16,858 nucleotides of DNA, taken from NCBI GenBank assembly GCA_027488055.1, contig JAIYCK010000342.1, forward strand, positions 1 through 16,858. The letters run 5' to 3'. This DNA comes from Flavobacteriales bacterium (GTDB lineage Bacteria > Bacteroidota > Bacteroidia > Flavobacteriales_D > Sanyastnellaceae). The position numbers and the translations under genes were made by a program. Below, in pieces: positions 1 through 8,540 of this stretch (the stretch's first letter is position 1; every line of letters begins with the position of its first letter). The notes under the pieces were generated by a model, which was given only the letters and a program-made list of their open reading frames with translations, had not been told where the DNA came from and searched no databases.

Positions 1-158
1 TATTTGGTAAAAAGCGGGATGCTGTGCCCGAAGATCAAATGGATGCGATACAGTATGCCGATGAAACCAAAAAAATCAGGTACCTGAATATACGCGTAAA
101 AGGGAATATGGAAAACTACAATATCACCTTGGAGAAATCGAAGGGAAAGGGTAAATAG
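1..158 (+). CDS. 3' end of an unidentified protein, possibly AsmA-like C-terminus (partial)
   Basis: An open frame enters from the left edge (first full codon at position 3) and stops at TAG 156-158, giving about 51 residues. The end is lysine-rich, with alternating residues that read like a beta strand (KIRYLNIRVKGNMENYNITL) before a basic KSKGKGK tail. Large envelope proteins of the AsmA/TamB type in Bacteroidota often end with a similar 'RYL-x-I-x-V-x-G' strand followed by lysines, so that is my best guess, but the piece is too short to be sure. It is the only clear plus-strand gene end in the left part and converges on the ethanolamine ammonia-lyase gene. Confidence 0.5.
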   Translation, partial: FGKKRDAVPEDQMDAIQYADETKKIRYLNIRVKGNMENYNITLEKSKGKGK

Positions 159-432
159 TTTGAAAAATGGAATGACGAAAAGATGTGTTTCGCAAGGCGA
201 CATGCGCAGTTGATGAGCATAACGAAATCGTCACTCACTCTCATCGTAAATGCTTTAAATTGGATGAGTCACACTTATCTGAGTTCGACAATCAACGATG
301 TGAATTCAAACTACATCTCAGTCGTAAATCTGACCAATGATCTTCGCTCTTCAGCCAGTTCAATCTGATCCGCAATTCACATTGCGTTCGAATTGTCTGC
401 TTACATTTTCTTTAATTGTTTTCCAGAATTGT

Positions 433-2811
433 CTAAGTAGATTTCATCAAATTGGTCACTAAGTTGGCGACCTCCAATGCGGCGTCTTTCGGCAGATAGG
501 CGGTATCGCTGATGCCAGATATCACCCGTGTGATATGGTGGTCTATCTTTTCTTGTTGCTGCCAATCAGCTGCAGAAGCGGCCGTGATATAGACTGAGAA
601 ATTACGATGCATGGTCCCGGGACGCTCACCAATGATATGCACTACACAATACATGCTCGACGAATCTCCTCCGAAAAGGTGTGTGCCAATTTCATATCCT
701 GCTCGAACGCGTCCGTTGCGAATCACGATGGGAGTGTTGGCAACACTCAATTTGCATGCAGCTAAACGTTCATATACCAGTGGAAGAAAAGCATCCAAAT
801 GGCGATCATCCATAAGCGATCGAGCATTCAATCCGTCAGACACAATGAGTTGCACCTGCGGCATCTTCTTTTCGATGTTCTTACGCTGTTGTCGGATCAT
901 TTCCAAGCCTTCAGCCGAAATGCGCTCACCGCTGGTTGGATGATACACATAGTCGATTCTATTTGTTGACATGGATGAAACAACCAGGGCGTTTGAAATG
1001 GACCGCAAGTAGTTTGATTCCCACTCGGTCCAAAGACAATACTTGGCATCTTTATAGAGCGATCGGATCTCATTATCGAGCGCACGGGGCAGTTCCCATA
1101 TGTGTTTGCCAAATCCCTCGGCAATAGGCACGCCTCGCTTTCGAACGCGCTCGATAGCGGCCTTGCCTTCGAGCAAAATGACTTCATCGTCCCGCAAATC
1201 TCCTTTGGCTCTGCAGTAGTGCAAATAAATGTGCGTCGGTTGACCGAAAATCTGTGTGGGCTTGTTGTCCTCTCCGATGACGCCGATGCGCTTAAAGAAT
1301 GCCCACATCGCATCATTGATTTTATAGCCAAACTGTTCTCTCACCCGCACGTGGTCCGCAAACGACGTGGTAAGATAGCTTAGCATGGGATCGTTTTTGG
1401 TGGGCAGGGCCATGAAATAAGCGGGATTGGCGGGCATGATCTGATCGATACACCAATCGAGGTCATCCAACGTCACATCCATGTGGAGGGTGGTGCAGAT
1501 GTCAAGCCCAATCGTGAGTCCATGCAGTTTTCCCATGACCAAGTCTTCTAAACAGCAGCGAACGAGTTGCTCTTTGGTTCGAAATACTTCGGGTCCAATA
1601 AATCCAGCCACATCGTTGAGAAAAACCCAAGGTTCGACCTCCTCGGTATTTTGTTGCACGATGCGTTGTTTCAATGCCCGCATCAAGCCGTATTTGCGCG
1701 ACTCGTGCACAACCATGTCGAAGCCTTCACCATGTCCGTTGGTACCATCGGCTCCTTGCCCTGTTTCGGCATAAAGCGCAAATGGCTGTCCTTTGCGGGC
1801 GTCGGCATGTGCTTGCATCTTTTCAATTGTCACATCAAAGGTGTGATTGGCCGCGACCGTGCCTGCTAAACTCTGAAACCAAATACCTGTAGTTCCGGGC
1901 TGAAAGCTTTCCACTTGCGATTGGATATCAATATGGGAAAGCACGCAATTGGGCAAGGTGGTTTCCAATTGGAAGGTCACCAGCAGGTCATGCAATGCCG
2001 CTTCGATACGGGCGACCACCTGTGGATCGCTTGACACTGGATTGGTGCCGAGGATCAAATCGCCTACACCATAGGACCAAGCATCCAATACTTGCCACAT
2101 GATGTCCTCGACATTATCCGTTGGGGAGTTGGGTTGCACGCGCGCGCTCACATATCCTTTGGATCCAATCTGACTGTTGGGAAGCGCATTGAACACCTTG
2201 CTGCTGATACCGATAAGCTCTTCGTTGGACATCAACTTTACGACGATTGCAATGATATCGCTCGAAAGTTTGGGCATCATCAGTTTGATGGCTTCTTCAT
2301 CTGATTCAATTAAGAATTTTTTGAATTCCCCGAAACGCATGCCCATCACATCGGGATCCATCACTGTGGTGCTTTGAATAAGATCGTATTGTGCGTCCTG
2401 ATAAATCGGCTGTTGAAATACATCCGAAAGCAAAGTCTGGGAGATGAGCTCGCGAGCGATTTTTCGATCGGCGTCGTTGGCAGCCGCTATGCCAGCGATT
2501 TGATCTCCTTCTTTGAATTCGTTTGCGGCGCCAATCAATTGTTTGTAAAAGTCGATATCAAATTTTCCGCGCATGCGTTTGATGTAGCTAAACAAGTCAT
2601 CGTCAACGAGCGGGTCTTTTAATCCAATGGGAACTGGTGCGGATAACGGAGAAGCACTGAAAGCATGCGATTTGGCCAAGATCATCGTTATGCTCACCGC
2701 CCCCAACTGATACAGGAAGTCTCTGCGAGGCAGGGCATGAGATGCTTTGGATCTTTTGTCGGATGGAGCTGCCCCATCTTTTTGGTCATTCAAATTTGCA
2801 TAGTCATTCAT
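433..2811 (-). CDS. Ethanolamine ammonia-lyase, EutB-EutC fusion with Tat-like leader
   Basis: This predicted adenosylcobalamin-dependent lyase would convert ethanolamine to acetaldehyde and ammonia. With the ATG at 2809-2811 it has 792 residues, close to EutB plus EutC combined. The EutB half (about 60-530) keeps the residues known to line the E. coli active site: R224 and Q226 (ARVQPN), N257 (LGTNPV), E349 (YAETGQG) and D437 (GLDIC). It also has GFIGPE and the CLEDLVMGKLHG block. The EutC half (about 600-792) has SDGL (658), the RNGRV-x-AG block and IGERPG (727). Residues 25-53 look like a twin-arginine signal (LPRRDFL at 27-33, a hydrophobic stretch, then an AFSA cleavage-like site). An upstream in-frame start at 2913 would overlap the preceding gene and is less likely. 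No other eut, microcompartment or cobalamin genes are present. The family is certain; export is inferred. Confidence 0.93.
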   Translation of the reverse strand: MNDYANLNDQKDGAAPSDKRSKASHALPRRDFLYQLGAVSITMILAKSHAFSASPLSAPVPIGLKDPLVDDDLFSYIKRMRGKFDIDFYKQLIGAANEFKEGDQIAGIAAANDADRKIARELISQTLLSDVFQQPIYQDAQYDLIQSTTVMDPDVMGMRFGEFKKFLIESDEEAIKLMMPKLSSDIIAIVVKLMSNEELIGISSKVFNALPNSQIGSKGYVSARVQPNSPTDNVEDIMWQVLDAWSYGVGDLILGTNPVSSDPQVVARIEAALHDLLVTFQLETTLPNCVLSHIDIQSQVESFQPGTTGIWFQSLAGTVAANHTFDVTIEKMQAHADARKGQPFALYAETGQGADGTNGHGEGFDMVVHESRKYGLMRALKQRIVQQNTEEVEPWVFLNDVAGFIGPEVFRTKEQLVRCCLEDLVMGKLHGLTIGLDICTTLHMDVTLDDLDWCIDQIMPANPAYFMALPTKNDPMLSYLTTSFADHVRVREQFGYKINDAMWAFFKRIGVIGEDNKPTQIFGQPTHIYLHYCRAKGDLRDDEVILLEGKAAIERVRKRGVPIAEGFGKHIWELPRALDNEIRSLYKDAKYCLWTEWESNYLRSISNALVVSSMSTNRIDYVYHPTSGERISAEGLEMIRQQRKNIEKKMPQVQLIVSDGLNARSLMDDRHLDAFLPLVYERLAACKLSVANTPIVIRNGRVRAGYEIGTHLFGGDSSSMYCVVHIIGERPGTMHRNFSVYITAASAADWQQQEKIDHHITRVISGISDTAYLPKDAALEVANLVTNLMKST

Positions 2812-2836
2812 GCGACTGTCGTTGTTGCTTTTTTGT

Positions 2837-3271
2837 TTAAGTGGGCGCAAATGATTTTTGGGTCTTTCGACGCCGTGCAGCGGAGGCGGATCGTGCGGAA
2901 TTCCGCTCTCCAATCAATTGCGGACACAAAAATAAGCGTTTGGGATGAATTGCATTTTCATCCAATCGAAATATTTCGAAGCGCCCATTCTGAGCTTCTT
3001 TTGACAGACTATTACCAATGGCGATTGAATCTTGTCTGGCTTCATATGCAATCGGTAGATCAAACGTCATAACGCTGTCTTTCACAACGAAGGTTATTTC
3101 ATAATTCCCTCTATTGAGATCCTTTAGTCCAATGATTTTGGAGTTGATTTGTAGGTTTTTAAAGGACAGCATTTCGTCTTGCCATTCGATCCAACGATGG
3201 GTGCAATAAATCCCCATGGTTATCATTGGGATTGCAAAGAGTATTAAAATAAAATATTTCCTTTTTTTCAA
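2837..3271 (-). CDS. Hypothetical protein with N-terminal membrane anchor or signal
   Basis: I do not recognise this 144-residue protein. It begins with a basic then hydrophobic segment (MKKRKYFILILFAIP) that predicts a signal or membrane anchor, followed by a short extracytoplasmic domain with beta-strand character. The start is TTG at 3269-3271; no in-frame ATG lies upstream before the stop near 3311, and the next internal Met (residue 16) would cut the hydrophobic segment. The last 30 or so residues (from about 115) are Ser/Arg/Ala-rich and unlike the rest, so the real C-terminus may once have been earlier and this tail may be read-through. It ends 25 bp before the ethanolamine ammonia-lyase ATG and could be co-transcribed with it, but nothing links the functions. 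Confidence 0.6.
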   Translation of the reverse strand: MKKRKYFILILFAIPMITMGIYCTHRWIEWQDEMLSFKNLQINSKIIGLKDLNRGNYEITFVVKDSVMTFDLPIAYEARQDSIAIGNSLSKEAQNGRFEIFRLDENAIHPKRLFLCPQLIGERNSARSASAARRRKTQKSFAPT

Positions 3272-3423
3272 GATGTTCTGGTATGCTGTTATTGGAGTCG
3301 TCCCTCTGAGCTAAGGTATGCGGTTTTGTAATGGAACCCTTTGCGGTATCTAAATGAGGTAGATGATTAGACCTAACTTCCTTTTATGAATGGGGTTGGC
3401 ACAAGGGTCTTTGTCATTCGGCA

Positions 3424-4107
3424 TCATTTCTTCAACGCCTGGGTCGATATTGTTCCATCAGCGTCTACAATGATTTTATATTTTTCGTCCAAACGACAGC
3501 CGTCATCGTAGCAGTAGGCTTCATACATGTAAATTTCATTTTGGGCAATGTTAAAATAGCGTAGCATCGTAGAACCATCACCGCCTAAGTCGTTCGCAAA
3601 AATGTTGAGTAATTTTCCCACATTGGTTTTGGGGTCAAAGAGCATTAAGTTACCATAATGTTGGTAGGCATAATAACATTCGTAGATGCCCATATTCGGC
3701 AATCGATAACGGCAGTGTGCAATGGATTTTTGCATGGCCGTGTCTACGTTATTCGCATTTTTAAAGAGATCACCTATTTCGATAAGTTCCAATTTTTGGG
3801 GTAGGGGAGCTGTAATAAGAGGACCAACATGGAGTGCATTGAAACACATCGCGATATTTTTGAATTGTACGTCATGACGTTTCTGTAGGTGTCCGTAATT
3901 TTTGGGATCTCCTTCCCATTCCATTGGATATTTCATGGTGGTCAGCTCGGCACAACCAAAAGGAAGAGTCGCATTGATGGCAATGTGATTCGTATCGATT
4001 TTCGTATCAAAGGAAATTGGTTCCAATGAATAGGAAAGAGTACAGGCGAAGTAGAGCATGGTCCCAAGTAAAAGTCCTAAGGCAATGCCTATTATTAGTT
4101 TCGTCAT
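3424..4107 (-). CDS. Hypothetical secreted or membrane-anchored protein
   Basis: This 227-residue protein is not one I recognise. Residues 1-25 form a clear hydrophobic signal or anchor (MTKLIIGIALGLLLGTMLYFACTL), so the rest should be in the periplasm or cell envelope. The remaining domain has several cysteines (FGCAEL, MCFNAL, AHCRY, YECYY, CYDDGC), suggesting disulfides, and many aromatic residues. It begins 33 bp after the stop of a 36-residue membrane protein on the same strand, so the two probably form one transcript. No family motif is visible. Confidence 0.75.
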   Translation of the reverse strand: MTKLIIGIALGLLLGTMLYFACTLSYSLEPISFDTKIDTNHIAINATLPFGCAELTTMKYPMEWEGDPKNYGHLQKRHDVQFKNIAMCFNALHVGPLITAPLPQKLELIEIGDLFKNANNVDTAMQKSIAHCRYRLPNMGIYECYYAYQHYGNLMLFDPKTNVGKLLNIFANDLGGDGSTMLRYFNIAQNEIYMYEAYCYDDGCRLDEKYKIIVDADGTISTQALKK

Positions 4108-4140
4108 GAATTGTTATGGGCGCTTATTCCTGGTCAAGTG

Positions 4141-4251
4141 TCATGAATTGTCTTCTTTCACCATTAACATTAGACCCCATAAAATTAGTCCAGCAATGAC
4201 GAAGGTAACAACGAGAAAAAGTAAAAGTCCGGTTTTAATTTTCTTATTCAT
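4141..4251 (-). CDS. Small single-span membrane protein (36 aa)
   Basis: An ATG at 4249-4251 opens a 36-codon frame ending at TGA 4141-4143. The peptide has a basic N-terminus (MNKKIKTG), one strongly hydrophobic span of about 22 residues (LLLFLVVTFVIAGLILWGLM) and a short charged tail (VKEDNS), the classic plan of a small inner-membrane protein. It lies 33 bp upstream of the 227-residue secreted protein on the same strand, so it may be its operon partner. No family is assigned. Confidence 0.6.
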   Translation of the reverse strand: MNKKIKTGLLLFLVVTFVIAGLILWGLMLMVKEDNS

Positions 4252-4360
4252 TTGTCCTTGGGCAATTACCCTAAACATGATACTGCTACAATAACGTGAC
4301 GATCCGAAGCCCGGTCAGTGAACTTATTTTTGGGTAGGTGCTATTGTGGCTCCTTTTTTT

Positions 4361-5095
4361 CTATTTGTAAATGTTTGTTAGATTGTAAAACACGCCAATT
4401 GTGTAATAATAAGGGTAAAGTTCACTCGGGGTGTCTTTAAATTTAAGTAGGGTAGGGAAGTCGTTTGACGCTCTTATTCCAAATTTGTGTCCGTGGCCTT
4501 TACTGTCAAGTGCAGTAAAAACAACTTCACCGATGAGCCCGAATTTAAAGTAGTTTGTGGGTAAGTTTTTACCTGGTGCATCTATGTTGTCTGGGTTGTC
4601 AAGTTTTTGTGTGATTGGAGTTGCAGCATACACACCAGCATTAACCTCAATTGCTCTGTAAAAGTTGTTTTTCACGGTGTTGTACTTCAGGGGACTCCTA
4701 AAGCCAAATTGAAGTGGTATTTGCAAGTAGCCAGTATTAAGCCTTAGACTTGTGCCAACACTGTCTGTAAGATTAGCATTTCTACTCAATAAATTGACAC
4801 CTGTCTTGAGTGTCCAAATGAAACTATTTTCTTTGTCTTTAAACAACCATCCATAATTGAAACTTGCGTCAATAGTGGGTAAATAGTTGTTTTTCTGAAA
4901 ATGATATTGTCCGTCAGAAGTGTTAAAAACCGTATGATTGGTATTAACACGCGTAGCATTTGCAGAAATTCCAATTTCATAGAAAGTTTTGAAATTCAAT
5001 ATTGGATCAGTCTGCAAATTTTCTTGTGCTGTCAGGCTCAAAGCCATTAAGGAAAGTCCAAAAATGACCGTCCAAGTTTTGTTTTTATTGATCAT
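4361..5095 (-). CDS. Outer-membrane beta-barrel protein (PorT/OMP_b-brl-like)
   Basis: A 244-residue protein that most resembles the small outer-membrane beta-barrel proteins common in Bacteroidota. Residues 1-24 are a signal peptide (MINKNKTWTVIFGLSLMALSLTAQE). The mature part alternates polar and aromatic residues in strands (YEIGISANATRV, IDASFNYGWLF, FIWTLKTGVNL, LQIPLQFGFRS, YFKFGLIGEVVF) and ends with YYYTIGVFYNLTN, a typical barrel-closing strand. I chose ATG 5093-5095 because it places the signal peptide at the N-terminus; the longer in-frame start at 5143 adds 16 residues with no role. The ligand or substrate is unknown. Confidence 0.8.
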   Translation of the reverse strand: MINKNKTWTVIFGLSLMALSLTAQENLQTDPILNFKTFYEIGISANATRVNTNHTVFNTSDGQYHFQKNNYLPTIDASFNYGWLFKDKENSFIWTLKTGVNLLSRNANLTDSVGTSLRLNTGYLQIPLQFGFRSPLKYNTVKNNFYRAIEVNAGVYAATPITQKLDNPDNIDAPGKNLPTNYFKFGLIGEVVFTALDSKGHGHKFGIRASNDFPTLLKFKDTPSELYPYYYTIGVFYNLTNIYK

Positions 5096-5154
5096 ATTTT
5101 GGTTTGTTAATGGTGATAGATAGCGTCCTTTAGCTACAATCATATGCTGACCCG

Positions 5155-5388
5155 ATGCTTATTGGGATACATGAAATTTCTACCATCTATTATTCTCATC
5201 CGAAGATAAGAAAACTTACGGTAGCATTTGTTTCATATTGCGAAGTGAAAAAATTCAAGGTACTCATTCGCTCTAAACTTGTCAAATCTCATCCAATTTG
5301 TGATGAGATGATTGGAATGGGAGTGATGCAGTATGAAGTTTTTGGCATTTATGAATCTGAGGACAGTTTACCGAAATACTTGCGCTAG
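5155..5388 (+). CDS. Small hypothetical protein (77 aa), uncertain
   Basis: An ATG frame of 77 residues on the plus strand, divergent from the barrel gene with about 59 bp between starts. The sequence has a protein-like composition (IRKLTVAFVSYCEVKKFKVLIRS, then QYEVFGIYESEDSLPKYLR) with no signal peptide or membrane span. It matches no family I know. It may be a real small cytoplasmic protein or the 3' remnant of a larger gene. A strong hairpin begins 18 bp after its stop, although the U-tract of that hairpin serves the opposite strand. Confidence 0.4.
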   Translation: MLIGIHEISTIYYSHPKIRKLTVAFVSYCEVKKFKVLIRSKLVKSHPICDEMIGMGVMQYEVFGIYESEDSLPKYLR

Positions 5389-5400
5389 GCCTCATGCAAT

Positions 5401-5439
5401 AAAAAACCGGAATCTCTCAAACTCGCTGAGAAATTCCGG
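5401..5439 (-). terminator. Intrinsic terminator for the propeller gene
   Basis: Positions 5407-5419 (CCGGAATCTCTCA) pair with 5427-5439 (TGAGAAATTCCGG): 13 pairs with one mismatch around a 7-nt loop. On the minus strand the hairpin is followed at once by six T (5406-5401). It lies about 130 bp beyond the stop of the minus-strand gene 5573-7450. There is no T-run on the plus-strand side. Confidence 0.8.
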
Positions 5440-5572
5440 TGTTGTAAATGTGGTCTTAATCTGTGGAGCGATTTTCTAAGAAGTCTATTTGATTTTTGAT
5501 ACAGCCTTTACAAGCTTATTACGGTATCATTGCGATCATACTGAGGATGAAAATCGTTGTCACCTAATAAAA

Positions 5573-7450
5573 TTAATATGCTATTGATTTCAATACACCA
5601 CCATCGTTAAGATAGTATACAATGCGGGAAATATCGTCGAGCAAGTATTTAGGGTCGTTATCCTTGCCAAAGTTGATTTCGCTAACCTTGGCTCCTGTTT
5701 CCTTGGATATTCCATACAAACCGAACTCCTTACTCTCTAGTTTTCCTAAAACGAATTGTACCGTGTTACCCGATGCTGACGCTTTGAATCGAGTTCGCAT
5801 TTTTTCCATATCACTAGCTGCCGCTGAAAGACGCACATTAGCCCCGTTGTTTGCGAACTGACCGATGGCATCACATAACTGCCTTTCGCTTGGTGTTTTA
5901 GATGCAGATGATGCCTTGTTGGCTTGCGCTTCCAGTTCGGCATAACGCATGGCGTCCATAGTAAGCAATACTGCTGATGTTGCATAAATGGCCTTCTTCC
6001 AGCCCGAAATCCCAGGTGCTGGAATGTGTGTTTTGTACAGTTCTTTCCCATTAAAATCAAATGCAGCAACTGTTTGTGATGATGATAACACAACTTTGTC
6101 ATTGAGAATTCCTATGCGCTCGGGTGTTTCTTTCTGTTCAAAATCAATTTTACCAGCGCTCAATGCAATTTGCGTTTGATTACTTAAATCGGTTTTATAC
6201 AAGACGGCGTCGGCTGGATTAAACGTAAACGACAGATCACCGACACGCACATTGATAATAGGCTGCTCGGGTTTCGATGAAATGTTTTTGGCTAAAAGTG
6301 ATTTGCCGTTTTCCATGCTCACAAAATCTTCTTCCAAATTGGTGCGCACATATACAGCTGAGCCAAGCAATTGCATTTCTTGTACTAAGCCATTTACTTT
6401 ATATGCATCTTCGAATAAGTATACTCCTTTATCAATATCAACGATGTTGATCAAGCTCTTTCCATTTCCTGCATCCATGCTAATAAGCAGGCCTTTGTCG
6501 CAATAACTATAATTTGTAACGGTGCCTTTCAGTTTTACCTGCTCGGGCCATATTTCCTTCCCGGTTTTATAATCATACATGGCCATAGTCGGCTTAAAAA
6601 TGGTATTATTTGGATCTACAGCGCTGGCAACAATCAACCCGAAAGGATCGTAAATGACTCGATCTGGCAGGCCTCGTTGCTTTGCTGGCTCTGACCACAT
6701 TGTTTGGCCGTTGTTGATGTTATAAGCCATCACACTCTGACCGCGCATGTATATAAACTTGTCCTTTTCCAGAATTGAAGTAGCTAGTTTTGTAGCTGTT
6801 TGTGTTGCTGATTGCGCGCCCTTGAGCTTGGGCAATTCAGCCTTCCATTGTTGCTTTCCATCTTGCGGTGAAAAACAATAAATAGAGCCACCACTCATCC
6901 CGCCAACAGTAGGAATAATGAAATTCCCTTGTTCGTTTTCAATCGGAGCGCCATCGATTACCTCCGCAAAAATTCCATTACCAAACAAATTACTTTGCTC
7001 CCAGCGGATGGTACCCGTAGCTGCGTCGACAAGGAAAAATACCGACTCTTTCCCTCGAATTCCTTGAAATATGAAATCGCCTGTGCTACCGAGCAAATAC
7101 TGCTTACCGATGCTTATGCCCTCCTTTTTGGAATCAAAAAGGACTTTGCCGTCGGTGAGTTTGAAAATCAATTTTGATGCTAGACGTCCCTCCATTTGGC
7201 TAATCATCCCGAATGGTGTATTTGGAATTATCTGAAATTCCTCCTCTAGTGCCGAAACCACATTTGGAATGGTGTAAAGCAATTCGCCATTCTGTTCGTT
7301 CAAGCCGGCGAGTCCGTCGTTTGTGCCAAGGATCAAATTACCCATGGGTGTAACCTGATACCAGTTGATTGTTTTTCTTAGATTTACCTCCCATTGCGCA
7401 AAGCTCGGAATAGTCAAAAGCAGTAAGAGATAGGTAAGTGTTTTTTTCAT
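5573..7450 (-). CDS. PQQ-like (BamB-type) beta-propeller protein, secreted
   Basis: A 625-residue protein starting at ATG 7448-7450 with a clean signal peptide (MKKTLTYLLLLLTIPSFAQW). The body is made of repeated propeller blades of the PQQ-like/BamB kind: 'VDAATGTIRWEQ', 'FSPQDGKQQWKAELP', 'YNINNGQTMWSEP', 'YDYKTGKEIWPEQ' and 'FDFNGKELYKTHIP', each a hydrophobic strand, a G-containing turn and a Trp or aromatic. The last 150 residues contain a helical Ala/Lys/Glu-rich insert (about 525-560) and another strand set (FGLYGISKETGAKVSEI). The family fold is well supported; the exact role (envelope assembly scaffold, enzyme or binding protein) is not. In-frame codons up to 7516 would only add 22 residues before the signal peptide. 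It has its own terminator at 5401-5439. Confidence 0.82.
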   Translation of the reverse strand: MKKTLTYLLLLLTIPSFAQWEVNLRKTINWYQVTPMGNLILGTNDGLAGLNEQNGELLYTIPNVVSALEEEFQIIPNTPFGMISQMEGRLASKLIFKLTDGKVLFDSKKEGISIGKQYLLGSTGDFIFQGIRGKESVFFLVDAATGTIRWEQSNLFGNGIFAEVIDGAPIENEQGNFIIPTVGGMSGGSIYCFSPQDGKQQWKAELPKLKGAQSATQTATKLATSILEKDKFIYMRGQSVMAYNINNGQTMWSEPAKQRGLPDRVIYDPFGLIVASAVDPNNTIFKPTMAMYDYKTGKEIWPEQVKLKGTVTNYSYCDKGLLISMDAGNGKSLINIVDIDKGVYLFEDAYKVNGLVQEMQLLGSAVYVRTNLEEDFVSMENGKSLLAKNISSKPEQPIINVRVGDLSFTFNPADAVLYKTDLSNQTQIALSAGKIDFEQKETPERIGILNDKVVLSSSQTVAAFDFNGKELYKTHIPAPGISGWKKAIYATSAVLLTMDAMRYAELEAQANKASSASKTPSERQLCDAIGQFANNGANVRLSAAASDMEKMRTRFKASASGNTVQFVLGKLESKEFGLYGISKETGAKVSEINFGKDNDPKYLLDDISRIVYYLNDGGVLKSIAY

Positions 7451-7916
7451 TATTTTGTTTGTTTTAGATTTAGAAAAAGGTTTAAAACGGCACTCACTAG
7501 CTAAGAATCGTGCCAAATTGAAAAAAAGCTTTTTTTTGTTGTGTTACTGTAATGTTTTGCTCCCTTCTACATTTCTTTAAGGCATTGAAAATAATACATA
7601 TAGCGCTTTTGTTTATTTTGAGTTTGTTTTTTTAAAAATCAGTTTGGATGGTAATAATTGATTGTTGTTTGGTAGTTTTTCGATCGTTTTTTACTTGCTA
7701 TTGAACAGCAAGATCTACACTCGATTATTATACAAAAAAAAATCCGAAGTGGTTATCTGCCTCTGTCGGATGAATGAAAATGTACACGCGTTATTCGAAT
7801 ACATCAGCTAGAGACAAATCTCCATTTGTTCTTAACCGATTGCCATAGGTTATAATCGCACTACTGATACTTTTTGGAATCAACTTGGGTACACTTATGC
7901 GCTAGTCGGACTTGGA
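7451..7916. other. AT-rich intergenic region
   Basis: No coding frame with protein-like content is visible on either strand. The stretch next to 7450 is T/A-rich and should hold the promoter of the propeller gene, but I could not place a convincing Bacteroidota -33/-7 pair. The left-over part toward 7916 contains the terminator of the beta-flower gene (separate entry). Confidence 0.6.
7734..7771 (-). terminator. Probable intrinsic terminator of the beta-flower gene
   Basis: ATCCGA at 7742-7747 pairs with TCGGAT at 7766-7771 around an 18-nt interior; on the minus strand the hairpin runs directly into nine T (7742-7734). The stem is short, so its strength is uncertain. It lies about 145 bp past the stop at 7917. 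Confidence 0.5.
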
Positions 7917-8327
7917 TTAATTAAATCTAAAAAAGAAAAAAGTAACAGCTGCCCATTCTTTTCGCACTCCTTTTGCATACCCAATGGTAGAATAACTACT
8001 GTTTTGTACTGTGCCATCATCTTTAATGTACCCAAGAGTGGAGTAGCTGCTGTTTTGCACTGTGCCATCTTTTTTGACATACCCCACAGTGGAATAGCTG
8101 CTGTTTTGAATTGTACCGTCACTTTTAATGTAACCAATAGTAGAATAACTGCTATTTTGAATCGTACCATCTTGCTTGATATAGCCAACGGTTGCGTAGC
8201 TGCTGTTTTGTATGGTACCATCACTTTTTATATAGCCAGTTGTTCCGTAGTTGCTGGATTGAATCGTCTGTGCATTACAGTTCCAAAACGCAAACATCAT
8301 GGCTGCTACAATCAATAAATTCTTCAT
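7917..8327 (-). CDS. 5-fold beta-flower type repeat protein, secreted
   Basis: A 136-residue protein with a signal peptide (MKNLLIVAAMMFAFWNCNAQ), then five tandem 17-residue units of the form GYIKSDGTIQNSSYSTI (first at residue 31), preceded by a partial unit (TIQSSNYGTT) and followed by GYAKG. The tail is WAAVTFFFFRFN. This repeat and hydrophobic tail match the small Bacteroidota proteins annotated as '5-fold beta-flower', in which the repeats form a closed rosette of beta hairpins. Its function is unknown. The gene stands alone, with about 210 bp upstream and a likely terminator downstream. Confidence 0.85.
   Translation of the reverse strand: MKNLLIVAAMMFAFWNCNAQTIQSSNYGTTGYIKSDGTIQNSSYATVGYIKQDGTIQNSSYSTIGYIKSDGTIQNSSYSTVGYVKKDGTVQNSSYSTLGYIKDDGTVQNSSYSTIGYAKGVRKEWAAVTFFFFRFN
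7983..8237 (-). repeat. Five tandem 51-bp coding repeats
   Basis: The five 17-residue units of the beta-flower protein are also visible as five 51-bp DNA repeats. Each copy on the minus strand reads roughly G-Y-I/V-K-x-D-G-T-I/V-Q-N-S-S-Y-S/A-T-x. Differences are mostly at third codon positions and at residue 5 of the unit (S, Q, S, K, D). This points to old duplication under protein-level selection, with unit number free to change by slippage. Confidence 0.9.
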
Positions 8328-8540
8328 TTTGTTAGTTTAAAAAATGTCTTCCTACTCTATAGGATTTTCGGAATACTCCTTTTTTTGAGTTGTGTTCTCG
8401 TCTCAATATTTAGATTATTTTTATTGAGTTTAATGCGTGTATTTTAGTCGGTTTGATATTGCTAAAATTAAGCAAAATAAAAAAAGATTTTTGTCATTCG
8501 ATATGGATAGTTTTCAGCAGAGATAAAGTGCTGTAGTTGT

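Noticed and set aside
183..368. A 61-codon plus-strand frame after the first partial gene
   Set aside because: Composition is not protein-like, there is no motif, and it lies in a convergent intergenic region.
371..386. CGCAAT-TCAC-ATTGCG hairpin between the first gene and the ethanolamine ammonia-lyase gene as a terminator
   Set aside because: The stem is only 6 bp and neither strand has a T-run directly after it.
897..1331. Long frames antisense or out of frame within the ethanolamine ammonia-lyase gene
   Set aside because: They are shadows of the strongly supported EutBC frame and show no family motif.
7895..8224. A 109-codon frame overlapping the beta-flower gene in another reading frame
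   Set aside because: It stays open only because the 51-bp repeats are in phase; the in-frame protein has the signal peptide and family repeat.
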